Assembly: GCA_029863105.1 (NCBI GenBank)
Contig: JAOTWC010000030.1
Coordinates: 1 to 11,048 of the forward strand
DNA from: Gemmatimonadota bacterium
Lineage (GTDB): Bacteria; Gemmatimonadota; Gemmatimonadetes; Palauibacterales; Palauibacteraceae
Reading direction: 5' to 3'
Length of the DNA: 11,048 bases
In this document: positions 1 to 6,497 of the stretch, in pieces
How the letters are laid out: each line of letters begins with the position of its first letter
How positions within the stretch are numbered: position 1 is the first letter of the stretch
Made by a program: the position numbers and the translations under genes
The notes under the pieces: model-generated
What the model saw: the letters and a program-made list of their open reading frames with translations, nothing else
Database searches by the model: none
Told to the model about the DNA's origin: nothing

Positions 1-1
1 C

Positions 2-1495
2 GATGCGGACGGGGACATCGACATGCTGGCGGAGGAAGTGTTCAGCTACATCCGATACTACCGGAACGAGGGTTCCGTCACGAACCCGCGACTGGTGCTG
101 GCCGCGGACTCGCTGAGGGATTCCAGCGGCGCTCCCATCTTTTCCGATCGACAGAACATCCCGAACATCGCGGATATCGACTGCGACGGCCGCCTCGACC
201 TGCTGATCGGCCGCCTCACCGGCACGATCACGCTGTTTTCGGAGATTGCCCGGGATGAAGCCGGCCTGCCGCGCTTCCGACACGTGACGGATCGCTTCCA
301 GAACATCGAGATCGTAGCCGACTTCGGTCCCGGTGCGCCGCCCCCGGGAGGACCGGGGCAGAGTCCCGCCGGCAGCCTGCACGGAGCAAACACCCTTGCG
401 CTCGCCGACATCGACGCCGACGGCGATCTGGATCTGTTCTGGGGCGATTTCTTCGAACCGGGCCTGCTCCTGATCGAGAACGAGGGAACCTGCAGTCGCC
501 CCGACCTGGACGGGGAACCGTCCCAATTTCCACTGAACGAGCCACTGCTGACCAGCGGGTACAATGCACCGGCCCTGGCGGACATGGATGCGGATGGGGA
601 TCTGGACCTGTTCGTCGGTGTCCTGGGCGGAGCATTCAACCCGAATCGTACAACGATCGACAACCTGTACTACCTCGAGCAGACCGGTCCCAACGAGTTC
701 GCCGCAAAGACAAGCCGGTATTTGCCGTCGATCGACGTGGGCAGCGAGAGTGTCCCGGTATTCGTCGACCTGGATGAAGACGGGGACCAGGACCTGCTTG
801 TCGGAAACAAACTGGAGCAAGCCGGTCGGACGACCGGCCGCGTGTATCGATTCGAGAACACCGGATCGGCGACCTCAGCCGAATTCGTGCTTCGGGGAAC
901 GATGCCGTTCGAGGGAGCTTATCATTTCTCTCCGGCGTTCGGCGACCTGAACGGAGATGGCAGACAGGACATGGTGCTGGGAAACTGGACCGCGGACCTG
1001 GAGCTCTACTGGAACCAGGACGGCGAGTTCGTAGCGGATTCCGCGTTCAGTCTCCGATTGACCCGGGGTACCAATGGGGCCCCGGCGCTGGTCGACATTG
1101 ACGCGGACGGCGATCTGGACCTGTTTGTGGGAGAGGCATCTGGCGAGTTGAACTTCTATCGCAATTCGGGTTCTCGGGCGCAGCCGGAATTCACGCTCGA
1201 GTCCGAGTCCTACGGCGCCATCGACGTCGGGCGCCGGAGCGTACCGCGGTTCGTGGACATGGACGGGGATGGCGACGTCGAGCTGGTCGTCGGGTCAGAG
1301 GTCGACGGTATTCAGGTCTTCCGGAATGACGGCACCACCCAGGAGCCGGAGTTCAAGCCCCTGGGTGCGCTGCCGATTGCCGCCCCTCCGTATGCCGTGC
1401 CCGCGTTCGTCGATATCGATGCCGACGGCGACCTGGAGCTGTTCGTCGGCGGCAATGGTGGAGGCGTCCTGTACTTCGCAACCCCTACAGGCTGA
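2..1495 (+). CDS. FG-GAP/VCBS-type repeat protein, C-terminal part (5' partial)
   Basis: The reading frame is open from the first bases of the window: codons from position 2 already read DADGDID, so the true start lies upstream and the methionine at 23 is internal. The protein contains nine copies of an Asp-rich loop of the form DxDxDGDxDLxxG, for example near 173, 407, 587, 767, 1094 and 1412. Spacing is roughly 60-110 residues. Each loop is followed by a hydrophobic strand such as LFVG, and many are preceded by PxFxD or PALxD. In FG-GAP/VCBS families (integrin-like beta-propellers) such loops bind calcium, and these proteins are usually exported or surface-located; that location is inferred because the N-terminus is missing. 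The protein stops about 20 residues after the last loop, with no sorting domain, anchor or membrane helix at the C-terminus. Exact partner and role are unknown. The stop codon overlaps the 3' end of the opposing DUF481 gene. Confidence 0.9.
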   Translation, partial: DADGDIDMLAEEVFSYIRYYRNEGSVTNPRLVLAADSLRDSSGAPIFSDRQNIPNIADIDCDGRLDLLIGRLTGTITLFSEIARDEAGLPRFRHVTDRFQNIEIVADFGPGAPPPGGPGQSPAGSLHGANTLALADIDADGDLDLFWGDFFEPGLLLIENEGTCSRPDLDGEPSQFPLNEPLLTSGYNAPALADMDADGDLDLFVGVLGGAFNPNRTTIDNLYYLEQTGPNEFAAKTSRYLPSIDVGSESVPVFVDLDEDGDQDLLVGNKLEQAGRTTGRVYRFENTGSATSAEFVLRGTMPFEGAYHFSPAFGDLNGDGRQDMVLGNWTADLELYWNQDGEFVADSAFSLRLTRGTNGAPALVDIDADGDLDLFVGEASGELNFYRNSGSRAQPEFTLESESYGAIDVGRRSVPRFVDMDGDGDVELVVGSEVDGIQVFRNDGTTQEPEFKPLGALPIAAPPYAVPAFVDIDADGDLELFVGGNGGGVLYFATPTG

Positions 1496-2342
1496 CTACC
1501 AAAGACACGGTCAGCTGCGTGTCCACCTTGTCCAGCGGAGTGAGGACCGAGCCGAGCAGCGTCCCTCCGGGAGCATCGAACAGCCCGATCGACTCGAGAG
1601 AAGGCTGCTTGTCGTACAGGATCTTCAAACCAGTCTTCAGGGCAAGGACATCGCTGATCGACACGGCAACGGAGTTGTCGAAATCGGCCCGCAGATCGTC
1701 CGTGTCGGACAGGTTCTCGTCCACGACCAGCGTGCTGGCGAATGCGGTGGTCGCCGTGACCTGCCGGGTGTAGCCCCACCCGAACCGCAGGCCGCCGAAC
1801 GAAACGGATTCGCCGATCAACGGTTCTTCGCGGCTGACCGTGAGACCGAGGTCCACCGCAAACGACCCCTGATCTGTCTCGACCAGTTTGATTCCAAAAC
1901 CTGCCGCTCCGGTCAGTCGATTCTCGACGCCGGCGAACCGGTTACGCACCCATCCTCCCGACGTGTACACGTAGGTTCGGTCCGACACCTGCCGATCATA
2001 ACGCAACGACGCAAAGTAGTTCTCGGCTGTCGTCTGCCGGTCCGTTTCCTCCGAGACGGTGAAGTCGCTCTGACTCGTTCCGACGGCGGATCTGCGGATC
2101 GTCCCCGACTCGACCCGGATGCCGCCGACGTCGAACATGAGGGAGGAACTTTCGAACGATCGCGCGAGCCTATTGCGCACGCCGAACGAACTGGATTCCG
2201 AGTTGCCCGCCGTGAGCACAAACGACAACTCCGCGTTGTCGGTCCAGGCGGGAGGAGCTTCCGTTTCCTGGCTCGCGGCCGGTCGTGCAAAGCTGCCGAG
2301 CAGAATGAGGAGCGTGAACGGACGGACGATTGTACGGGACAT
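1485..2342 (-). CDS. DUF481 family outer-membrane protein (YdiY-like)
   Basis: Predicted 285-residue exported protein. The N-terminus (MSRTIVRPFTLLILLGSFAR, then PAAS) is a typical signal peptide with likely cleavage near residue 24. The mature part opens with a strand containing AELSFVLTAGNSES, the N-terminal signature of DUF481 (COG3137, 'salt-induced outer membrane protein'). Alternating polar/hydrophobic strands follow to the end, which closes on VSLVVSL, as expected of a beta-barrel. Function in this family is poorly known; a structural or stress-linked outer-membrane role is inference. The ATG at 2342 was chosen over an upstream start at 2441 because the signal peptide begins there and an AGAGGA ribosome site lies about 5-6 bases ahead. 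The upstream extension would put 33 non-signal residues in front. The gene runs the same way as the unrecognised gene at 2535-3104, with a 192-base gap, so it may have its own promoter. Its stop lies inside the end of the convergent FG-GAP repeat gene. Confidence 0.9.
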   Translation of the reverse strand: MSRTIVRPFTLLILLGSFARPAASQETEAPPAWTDNAELSFVLTAGNSESSSFGVRNRLARSFESSSLMFDVGGIRVESGTIRRSAVGTSQSDFTVSEETDRQTTAENYFASLRYDRQVSDRTYVYTSGGWVRNRFAGVENRLTGAAGFGIKLVETDQGSFAVDLGLTVSREEPLIGESVSFGGLRFGWGYTRQVTATTAFASTLVVDENLSDTDDLRADFDNSVAVSISDVLALKTGLKILYDKQPSLESIGLFDAPGGTLLGSVLTPLDKVDTQLTVSLVVSL

Positions 2343-2534
2343 GGAAATCCTCTTGATCCGGGTGATCGCGACCAGGCCCAGCAGGGCCAGCGGTTGCACG
2401 TGCTTTCGCTTCCCTAGACAGCGGAGCCGTCGGAAAGTCACATGCGGTCTATTCGACCAAATGCGGAATACGACTGCGTGCCGAGACTCCTGGCAAGTGC
2501 GCGTCGCGGTGCGTCCCCGGGGAATGCCGCGCGT
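2343..2534 (-). other. Intergenic leader of the DUF481 gene
   Basis: This 192-base gap lies between two minus-strand genes. I see no ORF with coding character on the minus strand. Two small inverted repeats are present: GGCCC/GGGCC around a 4-base loop (2375-2388), about 30 bases before the DUF481 start, and GGTC/GACC around 5 bases (2446-2458). Either could fold in the leader RNA or be an operator, but both are short enough to be chance. No confident -35/-10 pair is visible and there is no T-tract terminator for the upstream gene. Confidence 0.4.
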
Positions 2535-3104
2535 TCAGGGCGCGCCGACGTCCTCGATCTTCAGACCTTCGGGAGTGCCGTCGTAGTGCAGCACGAAGCG
2601 TTGTCTGGTTACGGTTTCCAGGCCTTCGGCGGCTCTGACCGACACCGTCAGCCGGTAGTGGCCGGGAGGATACTCGAGCATCATGCCCGAACTGATCACC
2701 AGCGGCGTGACCAGACGCAACTTGGGCTCATCGAAGTAGGTCAGTACAAGCGGGAGTTCACACGAAGTCTCGCCGGCCGCCACGTTCAGCCGTGCGGTCG
2801 AACCGACGCCGGACCAGGGCAGCTGAAGAGAGAACGGAAAGCCCGGGTGGACCTGCCACAGAGCTCCGTCGAAGTACTCCAGCCGTTCGACGAGCGCTTC
2901 GCATCCTCGGGCGGCTTCGACGCCGGTATTGATCAGCTTCAGCATCCACACAAGGACCGGTCGGTTTCCGAATCGAACCCGCTGCGGGGCAGCACCGGGA
3001 TCGACCCGCAACCGCAGCTTGGGCATACGACGCAGCTTCATGACGCGTCGTGCTTGTAGACCAGCCGCCCCGGAGGCGGCGAGCATCACGGCCAGGTCCG
3101 TCAT
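2535..3104 (-). CDS. Unrecognised cytosolic protein, probably a beta-sandwich
   Basis: Predicted 189-residue protein that I do not recognise. It has no convincing signal peptide; residues 3-16 are only weakly hydrophobic. A basic stretch around residues 19-33 (QARRVMKLRRMPKLRLR) precedes regularly spaced strand-like segments. One of these, LVWMLKLINTGVEAARGCEA (residues 51-70), has the N-T-G...A pattern seen in Ig-like or CARDB-like beta-sandwich domains. The later PPGHYRLTVSVRAAEG segment (146-161) resembles the last strands of such a fold. The fold is inference from strand periodicity only. The ATG at 3104 is preferred because AGGGA sits 7 bases upstream; the frame stays open to 3194, but the added residues are Pro/Ser/Arg-rich and unconvincing. 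It is a single gene, divergent from the TolB-like/TPR gene across a long gap. Confidence 0.7.
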   Translation of the reverse strand: MTDLAVMLAASGAAGLQARRVMKLRRMPKLRLRVDPGAAPQRVRFGNRPVLVWMLKLINTGVEAARGCEALVERLEYFDGALWQVHPGFPFSLQLPWSGVGSTARLNVAAGETSCELPLVLTYFDEPKLRLVTPLVISSGMMLEYPPGHYRLTVSVRAAEGLETVTRQRFVLHYDGTPEGLKIEDVGAP

Positions 3105-3277
3105 CTGTCCATCCCTGTTCGCTGTATCGTGGCGGCCGCTGGGCGGCGCGCACACGGAGGGCATCCGTCCGGTGATCACGCTTGAGTTGAGCAAAAAGCC
3201 TGCCGTTGCATCAGCACAACAGTCGGAGCCGGAATTCCGTCATCCAGACCGCTTGTAAGTGACTGAATCAGAATATG

Positions 3278-3306
3278 TTGACAAAAAAGTACAGGTGGTC
3301 GGGAAT
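3278..3306 (+). promoter_or_regulatory. Possible promoter in AT-rich patch
   Basis: A perfect -35 hexamer TTGACA (3278-3283) lies in an unusually AT-rich patch (about 3262-3290). The hexamer 17 bases later, GGGAAT, matches the -10 consensus at only 3 of 6 positions. The next plus-strand gene starts about 380 bases downstream, so a promoter here would give a very long leader. It is weak evidence, kept because the patch stands out in GC-rich DNA. Confidence 0.2.
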
Positions 3307-3308
3307 TT

Positions 3309-3432
3309 GATGGGCTGGCCAGGCAAGGTTGGTTGGAATCGCGACATCTCGGGCGTCGCCCGACAAGTATTGCACCGCGCTACGCCGGATCCGTCCGACG
3401 TGCACTGTCCGGCCGGATGGGCTGGCCTGGCA
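3309..3432. repeat. Direct repeat pair, 17 bp, 16/17 identical
   Basis: GATGGGCTGGCCAGGCA at 3309-3325 recurs as GATGGGCTGGCCTGGCA at 3416-3432, differing only at position 13. The copies are 107 bases apart, start to start, and G-rich similarity continues loosely past each copy. The first copy contains the palindrome CTGGCCAG. They could be paired protein-binding sites or the remnant of a duplication. Confidence 0.5.
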
Positions 3433-3688
3433 GGTAGGCGGGGCAGGAAAGCACGGGGAGAGAGGGGTACCTGGGCCAGTCCGGACCCGTGCCGGCGGCT
3501 CGGCACAACCAGAATCGGGAGCCCCGCGCGTTGATGAGCACGCGCGCGTGCGTGCAGCTCTCGCAGAGTCCGGCATCGACACGAGTCATACGTGAAGTGA
3601 GCGACCCGCGTATCCCTGTCAATGGGCGTCCGGAGCCCAAGGGGAGCCGCCTCTGTCGAGCCGGCCCCGGGCTGCCGATCTTGGACCC

Positions 3689-5209
3689 ATGAGCAACCAG
3701 GATATGGCGCGGGGCCCCGGGTCGGGATCGTCAGCAAGTGTCCTATCCGGGCGGCTGCGTATCGGACTGGTCGTCCTGGCTCTCGGCGCCGTGGCAATCC
3801 TGATCCTGCTCAGAGCCTCGGGGTCTTCGGACCCGCCGGAGATCCTGCCTCCCGTGCGTCCGGTTCTTGCCGTCCTCCCGCTGATCGATCTTACCGGGGC
3901 CGGAAGGGACTACTTCAATGGAGGGCTTGCAGCCGAGATCGCCGCAGGCCTCGCCACCGTTCCGGGACTCGAGGTTCGTGCACGAGTCTCGGCCGGCATC
4001 TACGATGACGTGAATCGGGATGCGGCGCAGGCCGGTGCCGAGCTCGGAGTGTCTGTCGTCCTGGACGCCACCGTGAGGCGCGTAAGTGGCCAGCTGCGGG
4101 TGGCGGGACGGCTGATCGATACGGGGTCACGGGCGGTCGTCTGGTCAGGTGTGCAGGATACGACGGCAGTGGAGTGGCACGGCGCCAGGGACGCCATCGT
4201 CGCCGGGGTGGCCGGGGCGCTCGGCCTGGAGGTAGATGAACAGGCTCGTCGCAGGCTGGAGCGGCGGCAGACCGGGCTTGAGGCGTTTGATCTGTACGCC
4301 CTCGGTCGGTTCGGCTGGGCCGAAGGAGAGGGAGGAGACCTGCTGGAGGCTGTCTCCCACTATCAACTGGCCATCGAGGCTGATTCGGCTTTCGCTCCTA
4401 CCTGGACAGCGCTGGCGGAAGCGTACGCGGCCCTGCCCCGTTTCACGCGGTTTCCCGTTGAACGGGTGCGTCAGGAGGGCGCGGCGGCGGCGCGAACCGC
4501 CCTGCGGCTCGACCCGGATGCGGCCGATGCGCACGCCGCGCTCGGCGAGATCCTGTACCTGTACGAGCGAGACTTGTCCGGCGGTCGATCCCACCTGACG
4601 CGAGCGGTCGAACTTGACCCGGGGAACGGTGCGTCTCTGGCCCGCCTGTGCGAGCTGGAGATGTATGACGGCCGGTTGGATGAGGCGGATGTCGCGTGCC
4701 GCCGAGGGGCAGAGAAGGAGCCGCTGTCGTTTCAACTCGCCTGGCTTGAGGCCGACCTCCGGAAGTTGCAGGGGGACTTCGGCGGCGCCCTGCGCAGCCT
4801 GGACAGTCTCAGAATCCTGTCGCCTGGATATGCTCCGCTGGCCGCCGACGCGGCGTTCACCGCGTTGCTGGCCGGTGACTCGACGCGCGTCTCCGATGAT
4901 CTGGAGTACTGGCTCTCATTGCTGGGGGGCGACGACGCATTGCCGGCGGCATGGTTCGGCGCGGGTCGCTCCGGCGCGCTTCGACGACTTGCCGCGGAGG
5001 TGGACCCTCCACCCTCGGACCTCGCTGCCCTGGCCGCACTGGCCGGGGATGATCCCATGGCTCTCGCGGCGGCGCGGGCGGCGCTGAACGGCCGGGATCC
5101 GGGATCGCTGAGGTTCGGCGTATTTCCGGAGTTCGAAGCTCTTCGCGAACAGGCTGCTTTCCAGGTTCTGTGGGAGGCTGCGCTTCGAGAATCCGAGGAC
5201 ATCCCCTAG
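3689..5209 (+). CDS. Membrane-anchored TolB-like / tetratricopeptide repeat protein
   Basis: Predicted 506-residue protein. One transmembrane helix (residues about 23-42, IGLVVLALGAVAILILL) follows a short N-terminal tail. Residues about 57-180 form a TolB-like alpha/beta domain (COG5616 type). Visible signatures are VLAVLPLIDLTG, DYFNGGLAAEIAAGLATVPG, VSVVLDATVRRVSGQLRVAG and RLIDTGSRAVVWSG. From about 197 come TPR-like helical pairs, such as ALRLDPDAADAHAALGEILY and AVELDPGNGASLARLCELEM. The C-terminus PEFEALREQAAFQVL matches the usual last helix of this family. Relatives often carry an N-terminal protein kinase, adenylate cyclase or winged-helix domain; here only a short cytoplasmic tail and the helix remain, so the role is more likely periplasmic scaffolding or protein binding than direct signalling. 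I see no strong ribosome site before the ATG at 3689, and the in-frame ATG at 3704 is no better. The gene appears to stand alone. Confidence 0.9.
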   Translation: MSNQDMARGPGSGSSASVLSGRLRIGLVVLALGAVAILILLRASGSSDPPEILPPVRPVLAVLPLIDLTGAGRDYFNGGLAAEIAAGLATVPGLEVRARVSAGIYDDVNRDAAQAGAELGVSVVLDATVRRVSGQLRVAGRLIDTGSRAVVWSGVQDTTAVEWHGARDAIVAGVAGALGLEVDEQARRRLERRQTGLEAFDLYALGRFGWAEGEGGDLLEAVSHYQLAIEADSAFAPTWTALAEAYAALPRFTRFPVERVRQEGAAAARTALRLDPDAADAHAALGEILYLYERDLSGGRSHLTRAVELDPGNGASLARLCELEMYDGRLDEADVACRRGAEKEPLSFQLAWLEADLRKLQGDFGGALRSLDSLRILSPGYAPLAADAAFTALLAGDSTRVSDDLEYWLSLLGGDDALPAAWFGAGRSGALRRLAAEVDPPPSDLAALAALAGDDPMALAAARAALNGRDPGSLRFGVFPEFEALREQAAFQVLWEAALRESEDIP

Positions 5210-5243
5210 CTGGAAAATGTCGCTGTCGTGCTACGCCCTGGGT

Positions 5244-5285
5244 TGACGCAAGATATAAATATATGCAACAAAACAACTTGCGTTA
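5244..5285. promoter_or_regulatory. AT-rich dyad upstream of the small orphan gene
   Basis: ACGCAAG (5246-5252) and CTTGCGT (5277-5283) are perfect inverted repeats around a 24-base, strongly AT-rich centre containing ATATAAATATAT. As RNA the stem extends by a G-U and a U-A pair to 5244-5285. TTGACG (5243-5248) just overlaps the left arm, but no good -10 sits 16-18 bases on; TATAAA lies too close. The position 30-70 bases before the next plus-strand gene and the base composition suit an operator/promoter better than a terminator, since there is no T-tract. The arms are short, so chance cannot be excluded. Confidence 0.4.
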
Positions 5286-5314
5286 CGGCACGGCGGATGC
5301 ACCCGTGCTCCGGC

Positions 5315-5608
5315 ATGAGTGAAAGAGCGTTCTGGCATTCTGACCCTGAAGCCCTGATGGCAAACGCTGCCCAGGCTCTGGAAGCTAAGCGTGCGATCGG
5401 GAGACTGATCGGGCGTGACTGGACCTACGTGGACTCACACCTGGGAGCGGTACTGCTTGAGGCGGTTCGACTTGTACCTGAGCAGGCCCAGAGGCGGCGA
5501 AGAGAGGATCGCCGGCTCATCGCGTGGGTCAGCCGGCTGATACCGGATATTCCCCCGGACGACCCGTACCGTCCCCAGGTGCTGCGAAGGCTGAAACAGA
5601 TAATCTGA
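5315..5608 (+). CDS. Small orphan helical protein, 97 residues
   Basis: Predicted 97-residue soluble protein that I do not recognise. It looks mostly helical: residues 12-34 (EALMANAAQALEAKRAIGRL onward) and 42-77 are rich in Ala, Leu, Arg and Glu. A basic cluster EQAQRRRREDRR lies at about 56-67 and a Pro/Asp-rich turn PDIPPDDPYRP at 77-87. There is no signal peptide, membrane helix or cysteine. The ATG at 5315 is favoured by protein composition; the frame is open upstream to 5228 with an alternative ATG at 5297, and none of these starts has a clear ribosome site. The basic helix could contact nucleic acid or a partner protein, but that is only a guess. It follows the TolB-like/TPR gene by about 100 bases in the same direction and ends 14 bases before the stop of the convergent zinc-ribbon gene. 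Confidence 0.55.
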   Translation: MSERAFWHSDPEALMANAAQALEAKRAIGRLIGRDWTYVDSHLGAVLLEAVRLVPEQAQRRRREDRRLIAWVSRLIPDIPPDDPYRPQVLRRLKQII

Positions 5609-5622
5609 CTGGCCAGTGTGAG

Positions 5623-6204
5623 CTAGCGCCCACCCCGTCCCGAGCGCTTCTTCTGGGTACTCTCTCGAGCAGGATCTTCGGCCCGGCCCGATTCACCTTG
5701 GGCCTCGAAGACCACGTTCGGTCCAGGCTCCACCAGGAGAGTGCCATACACGAACCCCAGCGGTTTCGCCCGCAGCCGTGGCACCAGTTCTGCCGCGTAC
5801 ACCCGGTACCAGCCGTTGGGAACGGGCTCGACCCGCACACTGTCGCCGATTGCGAGGTTGTCGACCACATCGGCGCGCGTGCTGGCTTGCGCCCGAACGC
5901 GGGCCATGACACGCGCCACGCGGACTTCTCCCCAGTCCGTCGCGACCTCTGCGCTCCCACTCCGCATCAGCGGAATCGACAGAGCGTTCGGTGCGAAAAT
6001 GCCCGCGAGGACGGTGCCGAACGCACTCATCACGAAGAACAGGAGCACGAGGGGAACGCTTGAGCCCCGTCGCTGCGCAGGCGCTGTCTTCTTGCGCTGG
6101 CCGGGGTCGGCAGTCGCACCGCTGCCATCGTAGTCGCAGTCGGAACAGTACCGGTTGCCCGTCGCTGCTTCCTTTCCGCAGATCGGGCAGGTCTTGGTAC
6201 CCAG
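5623..6204 (-). CDS. Zinc-ribbon / transmembrane / SH3b domain protein, probable CTG start
   Basis: Predicted 193-residue protein with three parts. Residues 4-24 are a zinc ribbon with paired cysteines, CPIC (6, 9) and CSDC (20, 23). After a basic linker (RKKTAPAQRR), residues 48-71 form one transmembrane helix. Residues about 93-158 look like a bacterial SH3 (SH3b) domain: VRAQASTRADVVDNLAIGD, then VPNGWYRVYA and GFVYGTLLVE. A charged tail ends RSGRGGR. By the positive-inside rule the zinc ribbon faces the cytoplasm and SH3b the periplasm, where it may bind peptidoglycan; this is inference. No ATG, GTG or TTG lies just ahead of the zinc ribbon. A CTG at 6204 sits exactly 8 bases after GGAGG (6213-6217) and gives a natural MGTKTCPIC start. 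The other in-frame starts, GTG at 6318 and TTG at 6381, would add unrelated residues. It converges on the small orphan gene with a 14-base gap. Confidence 0.82.
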   Translation of the reverse strand: MGTKTCPICGKEAATGNRYCSDCDYDGSGATADPGQRKKTAPAQRRGSSVPLVLLFFVMSAFGTVLAGIFAPNALSIPLMRSGSAEVATDWGEVRVARVMARVRAQASTRADVVDNLAIGDSVRVEPVPNGWYRVYAAELVPRLRAKPLGFVYGTLLVEPGPNVVFEAQGESGRAEDPARESTQKKRSGRGGR

Positions 6205-6212
6205 TTTCGTAT

Positions 6213-6217
6213 CCTCC
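6213..6217 (-). promoter_or_regulatory. Shine-Dalgarno site deciding a CTG start
   Basis: The minus strand reads GGAGG here, followed by 8 bases and CTG (6204-6202) in frame with the zinc ribbon. This is the only good ribosome site in the region and is the main reason for choosing the non-standard start. Confidence 0.55.
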
Positions 6218-6298
6218 GAATGATGGCGAATCGAACGCGTCTCGACGCCCTCGGAGGAGCGAAAGGCGTGCCGCGGGGTGTGTACCTGGGTTGAAAGG

Positions 6299-6319
6299 GC
6301 GGATAACAGACTGATCCGC
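6299..6319. promoter_or_regulatory. Possible operator dyad upstream of the zinc-ribbon gene
   Basis: GCGGAT (6299-6304) and ATCCGC (6314-6319) form a perfect 6-base inverted repeat around 9 bases, a typical spacing for a dimeric regulator. It lies about 95 bases upstream of the probable CTG start of the zinc-ribbon gene, in a gap of about 290 bases (6205-6497) with no convincing gene. A second small dyad, CGACT-TG-AGTCG, is at 6413-6424. Both are short and could be chance; no clear -35/-10 pair or T-tract terminator is visible in this gap. Confidence 0.25.
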
Positions 6320-6497
6320 ACGCAGTTGCGGTATTTGCGAGCCGTCGAAACATGGCCCTTCCGGACCGCAGAGAAGGGCAATGTTTTCAGGCAGAACGCA
6401 GGATCGTGCTTTCGACTTGAGTCGCTGCGCTAGCTGCCGGATCGGTCTCCATGGCTCGTAAGAATCACCGGTGCCTCCCTGGTCGAGGATGTCGAGT

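Larger units (their letters stand above)
3105..3688. other. Long divergent intergenic region with no convincing gene
   Basis: About 580 bases separate the unrecognised minus-strand gene from the TolB-like/TPR gene. ORFs of 60-185 codons are open in several frames here, but they overlap one another on both strands, are Arg/Pro-rich, lack ribosome sites and show no motif, so I treat them as non-coding. The stretch holds an AT-rich patch with TTGACA (3278-3283), a 17-base near-perfect direct repeat (3309-3325 and 3416-3432), a small GC hairpin (3489-3506, GTGCCG/CGGCAC) and a 19-base alternating purine-pyrimidine run (3538-3556). It probably holds divergent promoters, and perhaps a leader RNA or a degraded gene. 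No tRNA-like cloverleaf is seen. Confidence 0.5.

Noticed and set aside
1269..2417. 382-codon plus-strand frame running through the FG-GAP gene end and the DUF481 gene
   Set aside because: It is antisense to a well-supported signal-peptide/beta-barrel gene and has no motif; composition is Arg/Ser-rich.
2442..3059. 205-codon plus-strand frame opposite the unrecognised beta-rich gene
   Set aside because: The minus strand has a ribosome site and regular strand pattern; the plus frame has neither. This choice is less certain than the others.
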